A DNA stretch of 64,000 bases from Streptomyces sp. 3214.6 (GTDB taxonomy: Bacteria; Actinomycetota; Actinomycetes; Streptomycetales; Streptomycetaceae). A program made the position numbers and the translations under genes. How positions within the stretch are numbered: position 1 is the first letter of the stretch; each line of letters begins with the position of its first letter. Below the pieces are notes generated by a model that saw only the letters and a program-made list of their open reading frames with translations, ran no database searches and had not been told where the DNA came from. Below, piece after piece: positions 42,693 through 51,648 of this stretch. The stretch covers positions 6,634,001-6,698,000 of the forward strand of contig NZ_LT670819.1 of NCBI RefSeq assembly GCF_900129855.1, written 5' to 3'.

Positions 42693-45440
42693 GTGTCGGA
42701 AAACAAAGATCTCCCGGTAACCGAGCAGGCCGCGAGCGTTGAGGGCGTGAAGTTCGTTTACGACTTCACCGAAGGCAACAAGGACCTCAAGGACCTCCTC
42801 GGCGGCAAGGGCGCCAACCTCGCCGAGATGACCAACCTGGGCCTTCCCGTCCCTCCGGGCTTCACCATCACCACCCAGGCCTGCAAGGTCTACCTCGACA
42901 GCGGCGAGGAGCCCGCGGCACTGCGTGACGAGGTGAGTGCGCACCTCGCCGCCCTGGAAGAGCGGATGGGCAAGAAGCTCGGCCAGGCCGACAACCCCCT
43001 CCTCGTCTCCGTCCGCTCGGGCGCGAAGTTCTCCATGCCCGGCATGATGGACACCGTCCTGAACATCGGACTCTCCGACAAGTCCGTCCAGGGCCTGGCC
43101 AAGCAGGCCGGCGATGACCGCTTCGCGTGGGACTCCTACCGCCGGCTGATCCAGATGTTCGGCAAGACCGTCCTCGGCGTCGACGGCGAGCTCTTCGAGG
43201 ACGCGCTGGAGGCCGCGAAGACCGCGAAGAAGGTCGCCGTCGACACCGAGCTGGAGGCGGCGGACCTGAAGAAGCTGGTCACCCGCTTCAAGAAGATCGT
43301 CAAGACCGAGGCCGGCCGCGACTTCCCGCAGGACCCGCGCGAGCAGATGGACCTCGCCATCAAGGCGGTCTTCGACTCCTGGAACGGCGACCGCGCCAAG
43401 CTGTACCGCCGCCAGGAGCGCATCCCCGGCGACCTCGGCACCGCCGTCAACGTCTGCTCGATGGTCTTCGGCAACCTCGGCCCCGACTCCGGCACGGGCG
43501 TCGCCTTCACCCGCGACCCGGCCTCCGGCCACCAGGGCGTCTACGGCGACTACCTCCAGAACGCCCAGGGCGAGGACGTGGTCGCGGGCATCCGCAACAC
43601 CGTCCCGCTCGCCGAACTGGAGCACATCGACAAGAAGTCGTACGACCAGCTGATGCAGATCATGGAGACGCTGGAGAACCACTACAAGGACCTCTGCGAC
43701 ATCGAGTTCACCATCGAACGCGGTCAGCTGTGGATGCTCCAGACGCGCGTTGGCAAGCGCACGGCGGGCGCGGCCTTCCGCATCGCGACCCAGCTCGTCG
43801 ACCAGGGCCTCATCGACGAGACGGAAGCCCTCCAGCGCGTCAACGGCGCCCAGCTCGCCCAGCTGATGTTCCCCCGCTTCGACGAGGACGCGAAGGTGGA
43901 GAAGGTCGGCCGGGGCATCGCGGCCTCCCCGGGCGCGGCCGTCGGCAAGGCCGTGTTCGACTCGTACACCGCCGTCAAGTGGTCGCGCTCGGGCGAGAAG
44001 GTCATCCTCGTCCGCCGCGAGACCAACCCCGACGACCTCGACGGCATGATCGCCGCCGAGGGCATCCTGACCAGCCGCGGCGGCAAGACCTCGCATGCCG
44101 CAGTGGTGGCCCGGGGCATGGGCAAGACCTGCGTCTGCGGCGCGGAGGAGCTCGAGGTCGACACCAAGCGCCGCCGGATGACGGTGCCGGGCGGCCACGT
44201 GGTGGAAGAGGGCGACGTCATCTCCATCGACGGGTCGAGCGGCAAGGTCTACCTGGGCGAGGTCCCGGTCGTCCCGTCCCCCGTCGTGGAGTACTTCGAA
44301 GGCCGGATGCACGCGGGCGCCGACGACGCCGACGAGCTCGTCGAGGCCGTCCACCGCATCATGGCCTTCGCCGACCGCAAGCGACGGCTGCGGGTGCGTG
44401 CGAACGCCGACAACGCCGAGGACGCGCTGCGCGCCCGGCGCTTCGGCGCCCAGGGCATCGGCCTGTGCCGCACGGAGCACATGTTCCTCGGCGACCGGCG
44501 TGAGCTGGTGGAACGCCTGATCCTGGCGGACACGGAGGAGGAGCGCGAGGAGTCCCTGAAGCAGCTCCTGCCGCTCCAGAAGAAGGACTTCGTCGAACTC
44601 TTCGAGGCGATGGACGGCCTCCCGGTGACGGTCCGCCTCCTGGACCCGCCGCTGCACGAGTTCCTGCCCGACATCACCGAGCTGTCGGTGCGGGTGGCGC
44701 TGGCGGAGTCCCGCCAGGAGTCCCACGAGAACGACCTGCGCCTGCTCCAGGCGGTCCACCGCCTGCACGAGCAGAACCCGATGCTGGGCCTGCGCGGCGT
44801 ACGCCTCGGCCTCGTCATCCCCGGCCTGTTCACGATGCAGGTCCGGGCCATCGCGGAGGCGGCGGCGGAGCGCAAGAACGCCAAGGGCGACCCGCGCGCC
44901 GAGATCATGATCCCGCTGGTCGGCACCGTCCAGGAGCTGGAGATCGTCCGCGAGGAGGCCGACCAGGTCGTCGCGGAGGTCGAGGCGGCGACCGGCGTCG
45001 CCCTGAAGCTGGCGATCGGCACGATGATCGAACTCCCCCGGGCGGCCCTCACCGCCGGCCAGATCGCGGAGGCGGCCGAGTTCTTCTCCTTCGGCACGAA
45101 CGACCTCACCCAGACGGTCTGGGGCTTCAGCCGGGACGACGTGGAGGCTTCCTTCTTCACGGCGTACCTGGAGAAGGGCATCTTCGGCGTCAGCCCCTTC
45201 GAGACCATCGACAAGGACGGCGTCGGCTCGCTCGTCAAGGCCGCGGCCGAGGCGGGCCGGGCGACCCGCCCCGACCTGAAACTCGGCGTCTGCGGCGAAC
45301 ACGGCGGCGACCCGGAGTCCGTCCACTTCTTCCACGAGGTAGGCCTGGACTACGTCTCCTGCTCCCCGTTCCGCATCCCGGTGGCCCGCCTGGAAGCGGG
45401 CCGGGCGGCCACGCAGTCGACGGGCAGCGACCACCGCTGA
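42693..45440 (+). CDS. ppdK: Pyruvate, phosphate dikinase
   Basis: Interconverts pyruvate + ATP + Pi and phosphoenolpyruvate + AMP + PPi, linking glycolysis and gluconeogenesis. The 915-residue protein has the N-terminal ATP-grasp domain (LLGGKGANLAEMTNLGLPVPPGFTI), the central swivelling domain with the catalytic His in ILTSRGGKTSHAAVVARGMGKTCVCG, and the C-terminal PEP/pyruvate barrel with GTNDLTQTVWGFSRDD and the catalytic Cys in LGVCGEHGGDP. GTG 42693 follows GAGGAG nine bases upstream. Upstream palindromes suggest regulation; two strong hairpins terminate it. Confidence 0.96.
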   Translation: MSENKDLPVTEQAASVEGVKFVYDFTEGNKDLKDLLGGKGANLAEMTNLGLPVPPGFTITTQACKVYLDSGEEPAALRDEVSAHLAALEERMGKKLGQADNPLLVSVRSGAKFSMPGMMDTVLNIGLSDKSVQGLAKQAGDDRFAWDSYRRLIQMFGKTVLGVDGELFEDALEAAKTAKKVAVDTELEAADLKKLVTRFKKIVKTEAGRDFPQDPREQMDLAIKAVFDSWNGDRAKLYRRQERIPGDLGTAVNVCSMVFGNLGPDSGTGVAFTRDPASGHQGVYGDYLQNAQGEDVVAGIRNTVPLAELEHIDKKSYDQLMQIMETLENHYKDLCDIEFTIERGQLWMLQTRVGKRTAGAAFRIATQLVDQGLIDETEALQRVNGAQLAQLMFPRFDEDAKVEKVGRGIAASPGAAVGKAVFDSYTAVKWSRSGEKVILVRRETNPDDLDGMIAAEGILTSRGGKTSHAAVVARGMGKTCVCGAEELEVDTKRRRMTVPGGHVVEEGDVISIDGSSGKVYLGEVPVVPSPVVEYFEGRMHAGADDADELVEAVHRIMAFADRKRRLRVRANADNAEDALRARRFGAQGIGLCRTEHMFLGDRRELVERLILADTEEEREESLKQLLPLQKKDFVELFEAMDGLPVTVRLLDPPLHEFLPDITELSVRVALAESRQESHENDLRLLQAVHRLHEQNPMLGLRGVRLGLVIPGLFTMQVRAIAEAAAERKNAKGDPRAEIMIPLVGTVQELEIVREEADQVVAEVEAATGVALKLAIGTMIELPRAALTAGQIAEAAEFFSFGTNDLTQTVWGFSRDDVEASFFTAYLEKGIFGVSPFETIDKDGVGSLVKAAAEAGRATRPDLKLGVCGEHGGDPESVHFFHEVGLDYVSCSPFRIPVARLEAGRAATQSTGSDHR

Positions 45441-45528
45441 GGCCCGGAGGCCCCGGGGCCCTGAGAGGCCGCAAAGGACTGAGGCCCGGCCGCCCGGAGG
45501 CCCGGAGGGGCTGAAGGGTCCATGAACC

Positions 45529-45577
45529 CCGGAGCCGCCGCTGGTCCCCGACCCTCACCGATCGGCGGCGGCTCCGG
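45529..45577 (+). terminator. First hairpin after ppdK
   Basis: CCGGAGCCGCCG (45529-45540) pairs perfectly with CGGCGGCTCCGG (45566-45577) across a 25-base loop. Its loop is long, so it may be a processing or termination structure that works with the second hairpin. Confidence 0.55.
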
Positions 45578-45586
45578 CGCACCAAG

Positions 45587-45619
45587 GAGGACGGCACCCT
45601 GTGCGGGGGTGCCGTCCTC
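45587..45619 (+). terminator. Strong terminator after ppdK
   Basis: GAGGACGGCACCC pairs perfectly with GGGTGCCGTCCTC around a 7-base loop, followed by the T-rich TTGTGTTGTGTCGTTT. This is the clearest intrinsic terminator in the window. The remaining 200 bases up to the next gene are non-coding. Confidence 0.9.
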
Positions 45620-45830
45620 TTGTGTTGTGTCGTTTGAGGGCTGGTTGCACCGTTCGCACCCCGACATCTCCCCTGATGGCTGGTTCGGATGTGGTTTGCG
45701 CGGGAGTGTCTGGATTTCGATCACCTGATGTGATGGTGGTGGGGTGATAGATCGTTTCTGTCGACTTACGCACCGCTACAGTCCGTTACGCGTGGCGACG
45801 AAGGTGTCGCTGTTGGTTACGGAGGTGTGT

Positions 45831-46259
45831 GTGAAGAAGGCAGTGCTCGGCCTGGCCGCGGCGGGACTGGTACTCAGCGCGGCAGCGGTGGCGTTCGCGT
45901 CGCCGGTGGAGGGGAAGATCCCGAAGCTGGAGCCGCAAGGCGCCAAGTTCAGCCAGGGGACCTACAAGTTCAACCGGCCCGGGGTCAACCATGGCGCCTT
46001 CGAATGGTGGGGCGAGCTCAAAGACGTGATCGCCACTGACCGGCACAACGTCTATGTCGAGGTCAAGGTCGAAGGGCATGACTGGGTGCGCTACTACGGC
46101 AAGCAGCGGAGCACCGTCCATCTGCACAAGTCCAACTGGGACGGCGCGCAACGCTATACGAGCCGCGCGCACATCCGAGTCTGCCGCGATCAAGGCGCTC
46201 TCCGACCGGACAACTGCGCTCCGGTGCAGGACTACGAGTACAACTGGGACCGTGGCTGA
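45831..46259 (+). CDS. Small secreted protein
   Basis: A 142-residue protein with a clear Sec signal peptide (KKAVLGLAAAGLVLSAAAVAFA, cleavage near AFA-SP). The mature part of about 115 residues is rich in Trp/Tyr/His, with GAFEWWGELKDVIATDRHN and VRYYGKQRSTVHLHKSNWD, and holds two Cys near the C-terminus that can form a disulfide. I do not recognise the family. GTG 45831 follows GGAGGTG. The ABC exporter operon begins 64 bases downstream on the same strand; whether the two are linked is unknown. Confidence 0.8.
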   Translation: MKKAVLGLAAAGLVLSAAAVAFASPVEGKIPKLEPQGAKFSQGTYKFNRPGVNHGAFEWWGELKDVIATDRHNVYVEVKVEGHDWVRYYGKQRSTVHLHKSNWDGAQRYTSRAHIRVCRDQGALRPDNCAPVQDYEYNWDRG

Positions 46260-46323
46260 TCCCGTCCGACTTCTCGAGCCCAGGTAGATGTTCCTGGGCT
46301 CGTCCTCCTGAGAGGGGAACGAG

Positions 46324-47010
46324 ATCAACACGTCAGAAGTCCTTTCCGCCAAGGGCGTTGACCTCTTCTACGGGGAGACGCAGGCCGTCAGGAAAGCGGA
46401 GATCGCCCTGCGCAGGGGAGAGGTCGCGGCGATCACAGGCCAGAGCGGATCGGGTAAATCATCGCTGTTGTATTGCCTGGCAGGAGTGCTGCCAGTTGCC
46501 TGCGGCGAAGTCTGTTTCGAAGGGCGCCTCCTCGGGACTTTCGACGACGAGGAGCTCAGCGCGCTTCGTCGTGAACGGTTCGGCTTCGTCTTTCAATACG
46601 GCGAGCTCCTGCCTGAGCTGACGGTGGAAGAGAACACCGCGCTGCCGCTCCGGCTGGCCGGACAGCGCAAGGCCGAGGCACTTGCCGCGGCCCGTGAGGT
46701 CCTGGGCCGGCTCGGCGTCGCGGAACTGCGCGAACGACGTCCGTCGCAGGTGTCCGGAGGTCAGAGTCAACGCGTCGCAGTTGCACGTGCGTTGGTGCAC
46801 AGGCCGGCCGTCGTCTTCGCGGATGAGCCCACCGGCTCTCTGGACAGTAGTAATGCCACGACCGTGCTGGACGAGTTCCTCACCCTTGCGCGTGCACAGG
46901 GGACGGCTGTCGTGCTCGTCACGCACGACACGCAGGTGGCAGCCCGAGCCGACAACCGCTACACCATGTGCGACGGTCTGCTCACCGCCGAAGTGCGGGA
47001 GGCGTCGTGA
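46324..47010 (+). CDS. ABC transporter ATPase, apparent ATC start
   Basis: A LolD/MacB-type ATPase of 228 residues paired with the FtsX-like permease. Walker A is GQSGSGKSS, the Q-loop lies in FQYGELLPELTVEEN, the signature is VSGGQSQR, Walker B is VVFADEPTGSLD and the switch His is in VTHDT. Homology demands a start about 40 codons before Walker A, yet no ATG, GTG or TTG occurs in frame between the stop at 46309 and TTG 46468. The ATC at 46324, preceded by GAGAGGGGA, is the best start; a point mutation or sequence error is the alternative. Substrate unknown. Confidence 0.85.
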   Translation: MNTSEVLSAKGVDLFYGETQAVRKAEIALRRGEVAAITGQSGSGKSSLLYCLAGVLPVACGEVCFEGRLLGTFDDEELSALRRERFGFVFQYGELLPELTVEENTALPLRLAGQRKAEALAAAREVLGRLGVAELRERRPSQVSGGQSQRVAVARALVHRPAVVFADEPTGSLDSSNATTVLDEFLTLARAQGTAVVLVTHDTQVAARADNRYTMCDGLLTAEVREAS

Positions 47011-49304
47011 ACGAACTCCGTCTGGGCCTGAAGCTGCTGCTAGGAGGCGGGCGGGGTAGCCGGGTGCGTTTCCTGCTCATGGTTGTGGGCAGCGGGGTCG
47101 GGGTGTGCTGTTTGGCTGTCGTCCTTGCGATTCCAGGAATTCTGGCCGCGCAGGATGCCCGTAAGGCAGCTCGTGAGCCGGATTGCTCGAACGGGCGGGG
47201 TGTATGTCTTACAACCGTGGGGGACGGACGGGCGCTCACCAGAATGGTTCCCTATGGCTCCGAACCACTCACCCGGATCTTCGTAGCCGTGGGAGACACG
47301 CCCATCGCACCGCCACCCGGGCTGCGTGAACTCCCTGGCCCTGGGGAGGTGTTCGTGTCCCCTCGGCTGCACGAGCTTCTCGGAACGGATGCCGATCTCG
47401 CTCACCTTCTGCCGGGGAAAGAGATGGGTCTCATTTCCGCGCAGGGACTGGCTCACCCCGACGAGCTGTACGCCTACATCGGTGCCAGCGAAGGGGAACT
47501 CAAAACAGGCGGTCACATGACGGGTTTCGGGGGGCCATACACGCGTTTTCCCACCGTGGAGCCCTCGACACTCGACATCCTGCGCTTCACTTTGGCAGGC
47601 GTCGTGCTGCTTCCTCTGGCGGTATTTCTCTCCGTGTGTGCGCGGCTGTCCGCTGCCTCACGCATGAGGCGGTTGGCAGCGTTGCGCCTGCTCGGACTGA
47701 GCAGAAAGGGTACGCAGCGCGTCAACGCAGCCGAGACGGTTGCTGCGGCCCTGCTCGGAGCCGTCCTCGGCCTGGGGGCCTATTGGATCGTCAACCAACT
47801 GGTTTCACGGGTGGGACTGCCTGGATTCAAGTGGTATCCGGCCGATGGATCGCCGTCCGCGACCACACTCCTCATCTGCCTGGTGGGTTGTCCGGTGCTT
47901 GCTTGGTTCGTGGGCCGGGCCGGAGCACAAAGGGCTGCGGCCAACCCGTTGGCGGTGCGGCGCAGCGCAGTGAAGAAACCGCCTCGGCTGTGGGGTCTGC
48001 TCCCGCTTGTCCCAGGAGTTGGCATCGTCATCGGGTACTGCGTGGCCGGTGCGACGGGACACGTACCCACGGACACCGCGCTGTCCGCGTTCCTGATGCC
48101 GCTCGCCGTCGTGCTGGTCGGTGTCGGACTCGTGCTTTCGCTCCCGATCCTCTCGCGCGCCCTCGCACGGAAGGTGGCCCGATCCACCGGTTCCCTGTCC
48201 CTCAGCCTTGCGATGCGTCGCAACGAGGTTGAACCGGGTGGTGCCCTCCGGGTCGCAACCGGCCTGGTACTGCTGGTCTACGCGGCGTCGCTCACTCAGG
48301 GTGTGCTCATCGAACTGGATCACGTATCCAAGAACACCTCGCCGGTCCAGGTCTACACCATGGGGCTTGAAAACGTTCCCGAGAACAAAGAGTGGGCCCT
48401 GACGAACGTGCCGAGACTCCGCAGCCATATCATTCTCGCGGATTCGTGGACGGACGCCGACGGCGAAAAGTGGCCGACGAGCATCAGTGCTGTAATCGCC
48501 ACCTGCGGGCAACTGCGAAGGATGGCCTCGGCGGTCGAGAACTGCGTCGAGGGACGCCCTGCGCGGCTGATGGTTCCGGGCTTTGCGTACGACGAGGAAA
48601 GCAAGCCAGGAAGCCGTTTCCCCTTCCGCCTGCGGAACTCTGAAGGACAACACCGGGTCGTCACGGTGCAGGTGCCACGCCAGACGGTTCGGTATCACGA
48701 CGACACGGCACAGCAGTTGGTCGGCAGTGGCACCGTCCTGATCCCGCCGTCCTCCTTGCCCGCTGGCTATCGTCCTGAGGGCAGAGCCACTCTCGCCCTT
48801 CTGAGCAGCTCCGCCCCCGGGACCGTGCGCTCCGTACTCGAAGGCATCGCGGCCGTGGACTCTACGATCGAGGTCGAGACGCGGAATGTGGACCCCGCCG
48901 CCCTCCAGCAGATCACCGTCATCAAGACCCTCCTCGCCGTGGGCATGATCCTTGGCCTGATCATCGGCGTTGCGGCCTACCTCGTCGCCGCCACCGACCG
49001 AGCCGTGGAACGCCGGCCGCAGGTCACCGCGCTGTCGTTGCTCGGGGCCAGACCCTGGACGCTGCGGGCCGTTCAGGTCGCGCAGGTCGTATTGCCGCTG
49101 GCCGTCGGGCTGGTACTCGCGGTGGTGACCGGGAAGATGGCCGAGTCCAGTTACCTGGTGACCGGCGGCGGGGCTGTTTTCTGGGACAGCGCTGGGGTGC
49201 CACTGCTTCTCGCCTCCGCTTGCGGCGTTGTGGTCGTCGCCGCCCTTGGCGCTCTGCCGTTGATCGGGCGGCGGATCGATCCGGAGCTGATTCGGCGGGA
49301 CTGA
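47007..49304 (+). CDS. ABC transporter permease, FtsX-like
   Basis: A 765-residue permease with two FtsX-type units. There is an N-terminal helix, an extracytoplasmic loop of about 130 residues, a helix bundle near 190-430, a second loop of about 200 residues, and a last bundle with IKTLLAVGMILGLIIGVAAYLVAATDRAV, the FtsX coupling region. GTG 47007 overlaps the ATPase stop (GTGA). Such two-gene systems move peptides, lipoproteins or antibiotics, or act as mechanotransmitters. Codon use is less G/C-biased than in the flanking core genes, consistent with an acquired segment. Confidence 0.9.
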   Translation: MNELRLGLKLLLGGGRGSRVRFLLMVVGSGVGVCCLAVVLAIPGILAAQDARKAAREPDCSNGRGVCLTTVGDGRALTRMVPYGSEPLTRIFVAVGDTPIAPPPGLRELPGPGEVFVSPRLHELLGTDADLAHLLPGKEMGLISAQGLAHPDELYAYIGASEGELKTGGHMTGFGGPYTRFPTVEPSTLDILRFTLAGVVLLPLAVFLSVCARLSAASRMRRLAALRLLGLSRKGTQRVNAAETVAAALLGAVLGLGAYWIVNQLVSRVGLPGFKWYPADGSPSATTLLICLVGCPVLAWFVGRAGAQRAAANPLAVRRSAVKKPPRLWGLLPLVPGVGIVIGYCVAGATGHVPTDTALSAFLMPLAVVLVGVGLVLSLPILSRALARKVARSTGSLSLSLAMRRNEVEPGGALRVATGLVLLVYAASLTQGVLIELDHVSKNTSPVQVYTMGLENVPENKEWALTNVPRLRSHIILADSWTDADGEKWPTSISAVIATCGQLRRMASAVENCVEGRPARLMVPGFAYDEESKPGSRFPFRLRNSEGQHRVVTVQVPRQTVRYHDDTAQQLVGSGTVLIPPSSLPAGYRPEGRATLALLSSSAPGTVRSVLEGIAAVDSTIEVETRNVDPAALQQITVIKTLLAVGMILGLIIGVAAYLVAATDRAVERRPQVTALSLLGARPWTLRAVQVAQVVLPLAVGLVLAVVTGKMAESSYLVTGGGAVFWDSAGVPLLLASACGVVVVAALGALPLIGRRIDPELIRRD

Positions 49305-49461
49305 CGGTCGCGCGTTGGAGTTGATGGGGCGGCATCCTGCGAGGAAGCCGCCCCACTTCCTGCCCGGCCGGTACCCGCCCGAGAACGAGGTCCCGAGACG
49401 AAGGGGCCGTTGCAGGAGGGGCTTCTACGCTGGGTCGGCCGCTCCCATTGCGGTGCCCGTG

Positions 49462-49665
49462 TCATGTCATCTTCCGGCGAGCCGGACCGTGCGTGTGGCT
49501 GACGAGCCCGACGTTGCAGTCCGACACCTTGGAATAGTCGCCCTTGGTGGCTGCCTGTCTCCGCTGCTCGATCAGGGCGAGGCAGACAACGCATCCAACT
49601 ACGGGTTCGGGCTGGGCTGGAGGCAGCTCCAGGTGGACGGGCGCCGGCTGATCCATGGCGGTCAC
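49462..49665 (-). CDS. Small C-x2-C/DYS-motif protein
   Basis: A 67-residue protein, the third gene of a coupled cassette. After a Pro-rich N-terminus it carries GCVVC, then 14 residues, then DYS, then D-x-NV-x-L-x-SH. The spacing is identical to the C-terminus of the 127-residue protein at 22970-23353. GTG 49665 overlaps the preceding stop (GTGA). The Cys pair and the conserved His suggest a small metal-binding or redox domain. No function is known to me. Confidence 0.65.
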   Translation of the reverse strand: MTAMDQPAPVHLELPPAQPEPVVGCVVCLALIEQRRQAATKGDYSKVSDCNVGLVSHTHGPARRKMT

Positions 49666-49850
49666 GTCGCCTTGCCTCCTTGCGCCCGCCGCCATGCCTG
49701 CCGCCACGTCCTCCGCAGCTCTGCGGACTCCGGGCATTCCTTCGTCCTGTCGGCACGACACTGCTCACAGTTGAAGCAGTGGTGGATCAGCGCCCGGTAC
49801 CGCGCATCGGCCTGGCTGGTCAGGAACCGGTGCTTCGCGCCAGCCGTCAT
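49662..49850 (-). CDS. Small Cys-rich protein
   Basis: A 62-residue protein, middle gene of the cassette, overlapped by four bases at both ends. It has the cluster CFNCEQC followed by a fourth Cys in KECPES, a pattern C-x2-C-x2-C-x7-C that could hold one zinc ion. A basic, Trp-containing helix (RRTWRQAWRRAQ) closes the protein and may bind nucleic acid. Function unknown. Confidence 0.65.
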   Translation of the reverse strand: MTAGAKHRFLTSQADARYRALIHHCFNCEQCRADRTKECPESAELRRTWRQAWRRAQGGKAT

Positions 49851-50236
49851 CCGGCCCGCTCCTCGCCCAGCCGGGGACCGAACGCGTCCGCAAGCGCGGA
49901 ACGCAGGGCAGCCGCGTTCGTGAGCAGCCCGTTGTCGCCCGGGCACATCCTCCAGTGGGGGCCAGGGCCTTCTGTGCGACGAGTCGGAGGGATCGTCACT
50001 GAACTCCCCTTGCTAAGAGCCTTGGTGTTCTCGACGTCCCAATCGCAGGCAGTGCCGCGCTGCACGAAGAAGTACAGGATGTTCTTTCCCGGTGCTTCGA
50101 CCACGGCACCGCAGCGGGAACCGAGGGCGGCCATCGCGGCGAGCCCGGTCTGGCGGGGTACGCGGATGGCGTCCCACTCCTGTCCGGCCTCGTGAAGGAC
50201 GCACCCTGCGGCGGACGGTAGTGGTGTGCTCTGCAT
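49847..50236 (-). CDS. Small protein resembling part of a primase-polymerase domain
   Basis: A 129-residue protein heading the cassette. Segments AMAALGSRCGAVVEAPGKNILYFFV and SVTIPPTRRTEGPGPHWRMCPGD resemble the C-terminal half of the actinomycete bifunctional DNA primase/polymerase-like domain, but the catalytic acidic motif is not seen. A nucleic-acid or nucleotide-binding role is inferred at best. ATG 50236 is chosen for GAGGAG five bases upstream. It is divergent from an XRE-TPR regulator and overlaps the next gene by ATGA. Confidence 0.5.
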   Translation of the reverse strand: MQSTPLPSAAGCVLHEAGQEWDAIRVPRQTGLAAMAALGSRCGAVVEAPGKNILYFFVQRGTACDWDVENTKALSKGSSVTIPPTRRTEGPGPHWRMCPGDNGLLTNAAALRSALADAFGPRLGEERAG

Positions 50237-50292
50237 TGCGGCTCCTCGGGCTCCTGCAGGGATCAGGTGCGTCCAAGAGTCGCCCTTATGTA

Positions 50293-50347
50293 CCTCGATT
50301 TCGAGGACTTCAAGAGGTCCTTTGTTCGTATGAAAGAGGACTTTCAT
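50293..50347. promoter_or_regulatory. Two palindromes in the XRE-TPR/cassette divergent promoter
   Basis: CCTCGATTTCGAGG (50293-50306) and ATGAAAG-agga-CTTTCAT (50330-50347) are both perfect inverted repeats. They lie between the start of the cassette and the XRE-TPR gene and are natural candidate binding sites for that regulator. Confidence 0.55.
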
Positions 50348-50427
50348 TCAGGCAGGAGGGTGATAGCTAGCCAAATACAGGGCTTACGGGGAGACTTGCC
50401 GCAGGGTTCGATCGTGGAGGTGCAGCA

Positions 50428-51648
50428 GTGACCACGCCTGCAGGGAACACATGGCTCAAGGCCGCGCGAATCGCCGCTGGGTATCCCTCCCAGCAGGCAC
50501 TTGCCGATGCACTCGGAGTGGGGGTCCGGCAGGTGCGCCGGTGGGAGTCGGACTCACCGCCGTGGCCGCAGCCGGAGGTCGCCCAAGCCCTGACCCGCCT
50601 CTTGGGACAGGACCTCGAATCCCTTGGATTTGCCTCTCCGAGTCGGGTCCCCGATCGTGGTCGGCGTGCGGTCTTTGGCGCAACCGCCGCCATTGGTCTC
50701 GCCACCGTTCCGACGCAGACTGTCGCAGTGCAGCCCGCAACCGCGGCCGACGACTACTGTGCGATCACACGTTCGCATAGGCGCCTGTACTGGTCTGTCG
50801 CCCCGGCCACCTTGCACCCCGCTGCCCTTTCCCATGCGGCCCTGGGCTGTGCGCTTCTCCCGGAGACCGCTGGTCAGACGCGGCAGCGGATCGCGGCTGC
50901 GCTCGCGGAGACCTGCCTGTTGGCTGGGCGGATCGAGTTCTTCGATCTGCGTGACCCTGCGCGTGCGCAGGACACGTTCCTGCGCGCACTCCAGGCTGCG
51001 GGCGAAGCCGACGATGCGCTGCTCGGAGCGGCGATTCTGGCGCACACGGCGTTCATCCCCGGCTGGGCGGGGGAGCGTGAGGCGGCGGTCGAGCGGATGG
51101 TGGCTGCGCGCACCTACGCTCGCCGGGGCCTTGCGTCTGCCCAACTGCTCGCTTGGTTGGACGCCGTTGAGGCGGAGTGCGAGACGCGCTGCGGCAACAC
51201 CCGGACCGCACTGAACCTGATCGGGCACGGCGAAGACGTTCTCGCCTCAGGCGGCGAGTATCAGAGCCCCGAGTGGCTGGACTGGTTCTCGCCGGTCCGG
51301 CTGGCCGCGTTCAAGGGAAACACGCAGCTGAAGGCGAAGCACCTGCCGCAGGCCCGCGAGACCCTTCTCGGCGTACTTGAGGCCCTCGAACCCAGGGAGG
51401 AGAAGCAGCGCTCCGTCGTCTTCGGTGACCTGGCAGCCGTCGAGGCTGCCGTCGGCGACCTGGAGGCCGCATGCAGGTATGCGCTGCGCGCCCTCGATCA
51501 GTTGGAGCGGACGTGGTACGCGATGGGGATGGAGCGGGTGCGTGAGGTGAGGCGGTCACTCGCACCACACCAGCACGAGACGTGTGTACGCGAGCTGGAC
51601 GACCGCCTGTACGGATGGGGAACGACGGTCAGCGCTCTTGCACGTTGA
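50428..51648 (+). CDS. XRE family regulator with TPR-like helical domain
   Basis: A 406-residue regulator. The N-terminal HTH (about 5-65) has PSQQALADALGVGVRQVRRWE. A short hydrophobic Ala-rich linker follows, near residues 75-100. The rest is a helical repeat array of TPR type (ARAQDTFLRALQAAGEADDALLGAA and later helices), as in streptomycete peptide- or hormone-sensing regulators. GTG 50428 follows GGAGG. It is divergent from the Cys-rich cassette and overlaps the convergent HAD hydrolase gene by 20 bases. The cassette is the likely target. Confidence 0.85.
   Translation: MTTPAGNTWLKAARIAAGYPSQQALADALGVGVRQVRRWESDSPPWPQPEVAQALTRLLGQDLESLGFASPSRVPDRGRRAVFGATAAIGLATVPTQTVAVQPATAADDYCAITRSHRRLYWSVAPATLHPAALSHAALGCALLPETAGQTRQRIAAALAETCLLAGRIEFFDLRDPARAQDTFLRALQAAGEADDALLGAAILAHTAFIPGWAGEREAAVERMVAARTYARRGLASAQLLAWLDAVEAECETRCGNTRTALNLIGHGEDVLASGGEYQSPEWLDWFSPVRLAAFKGNTQLKAKHLPQARETLLGVLEALEPREEKQRSVVFGDLAAVEAAVGDLEAACRYALRALDQLERTWYAMGMERVREVRRSLAPHQHETCVRELDDRLYGWGTTVSALAR

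Noticed and set aside
42591..45434. Giant open frame antisense to ppdK
   Set aside because: It is the complement of a highly biased coding sequence and has no recognisable domains.
45441..45830. Non-coding RNA or riboswitch after ppdK
   Set aside because: The structure is explained by two successive terminator-like hairpins and no known riboswitch core was recognised.
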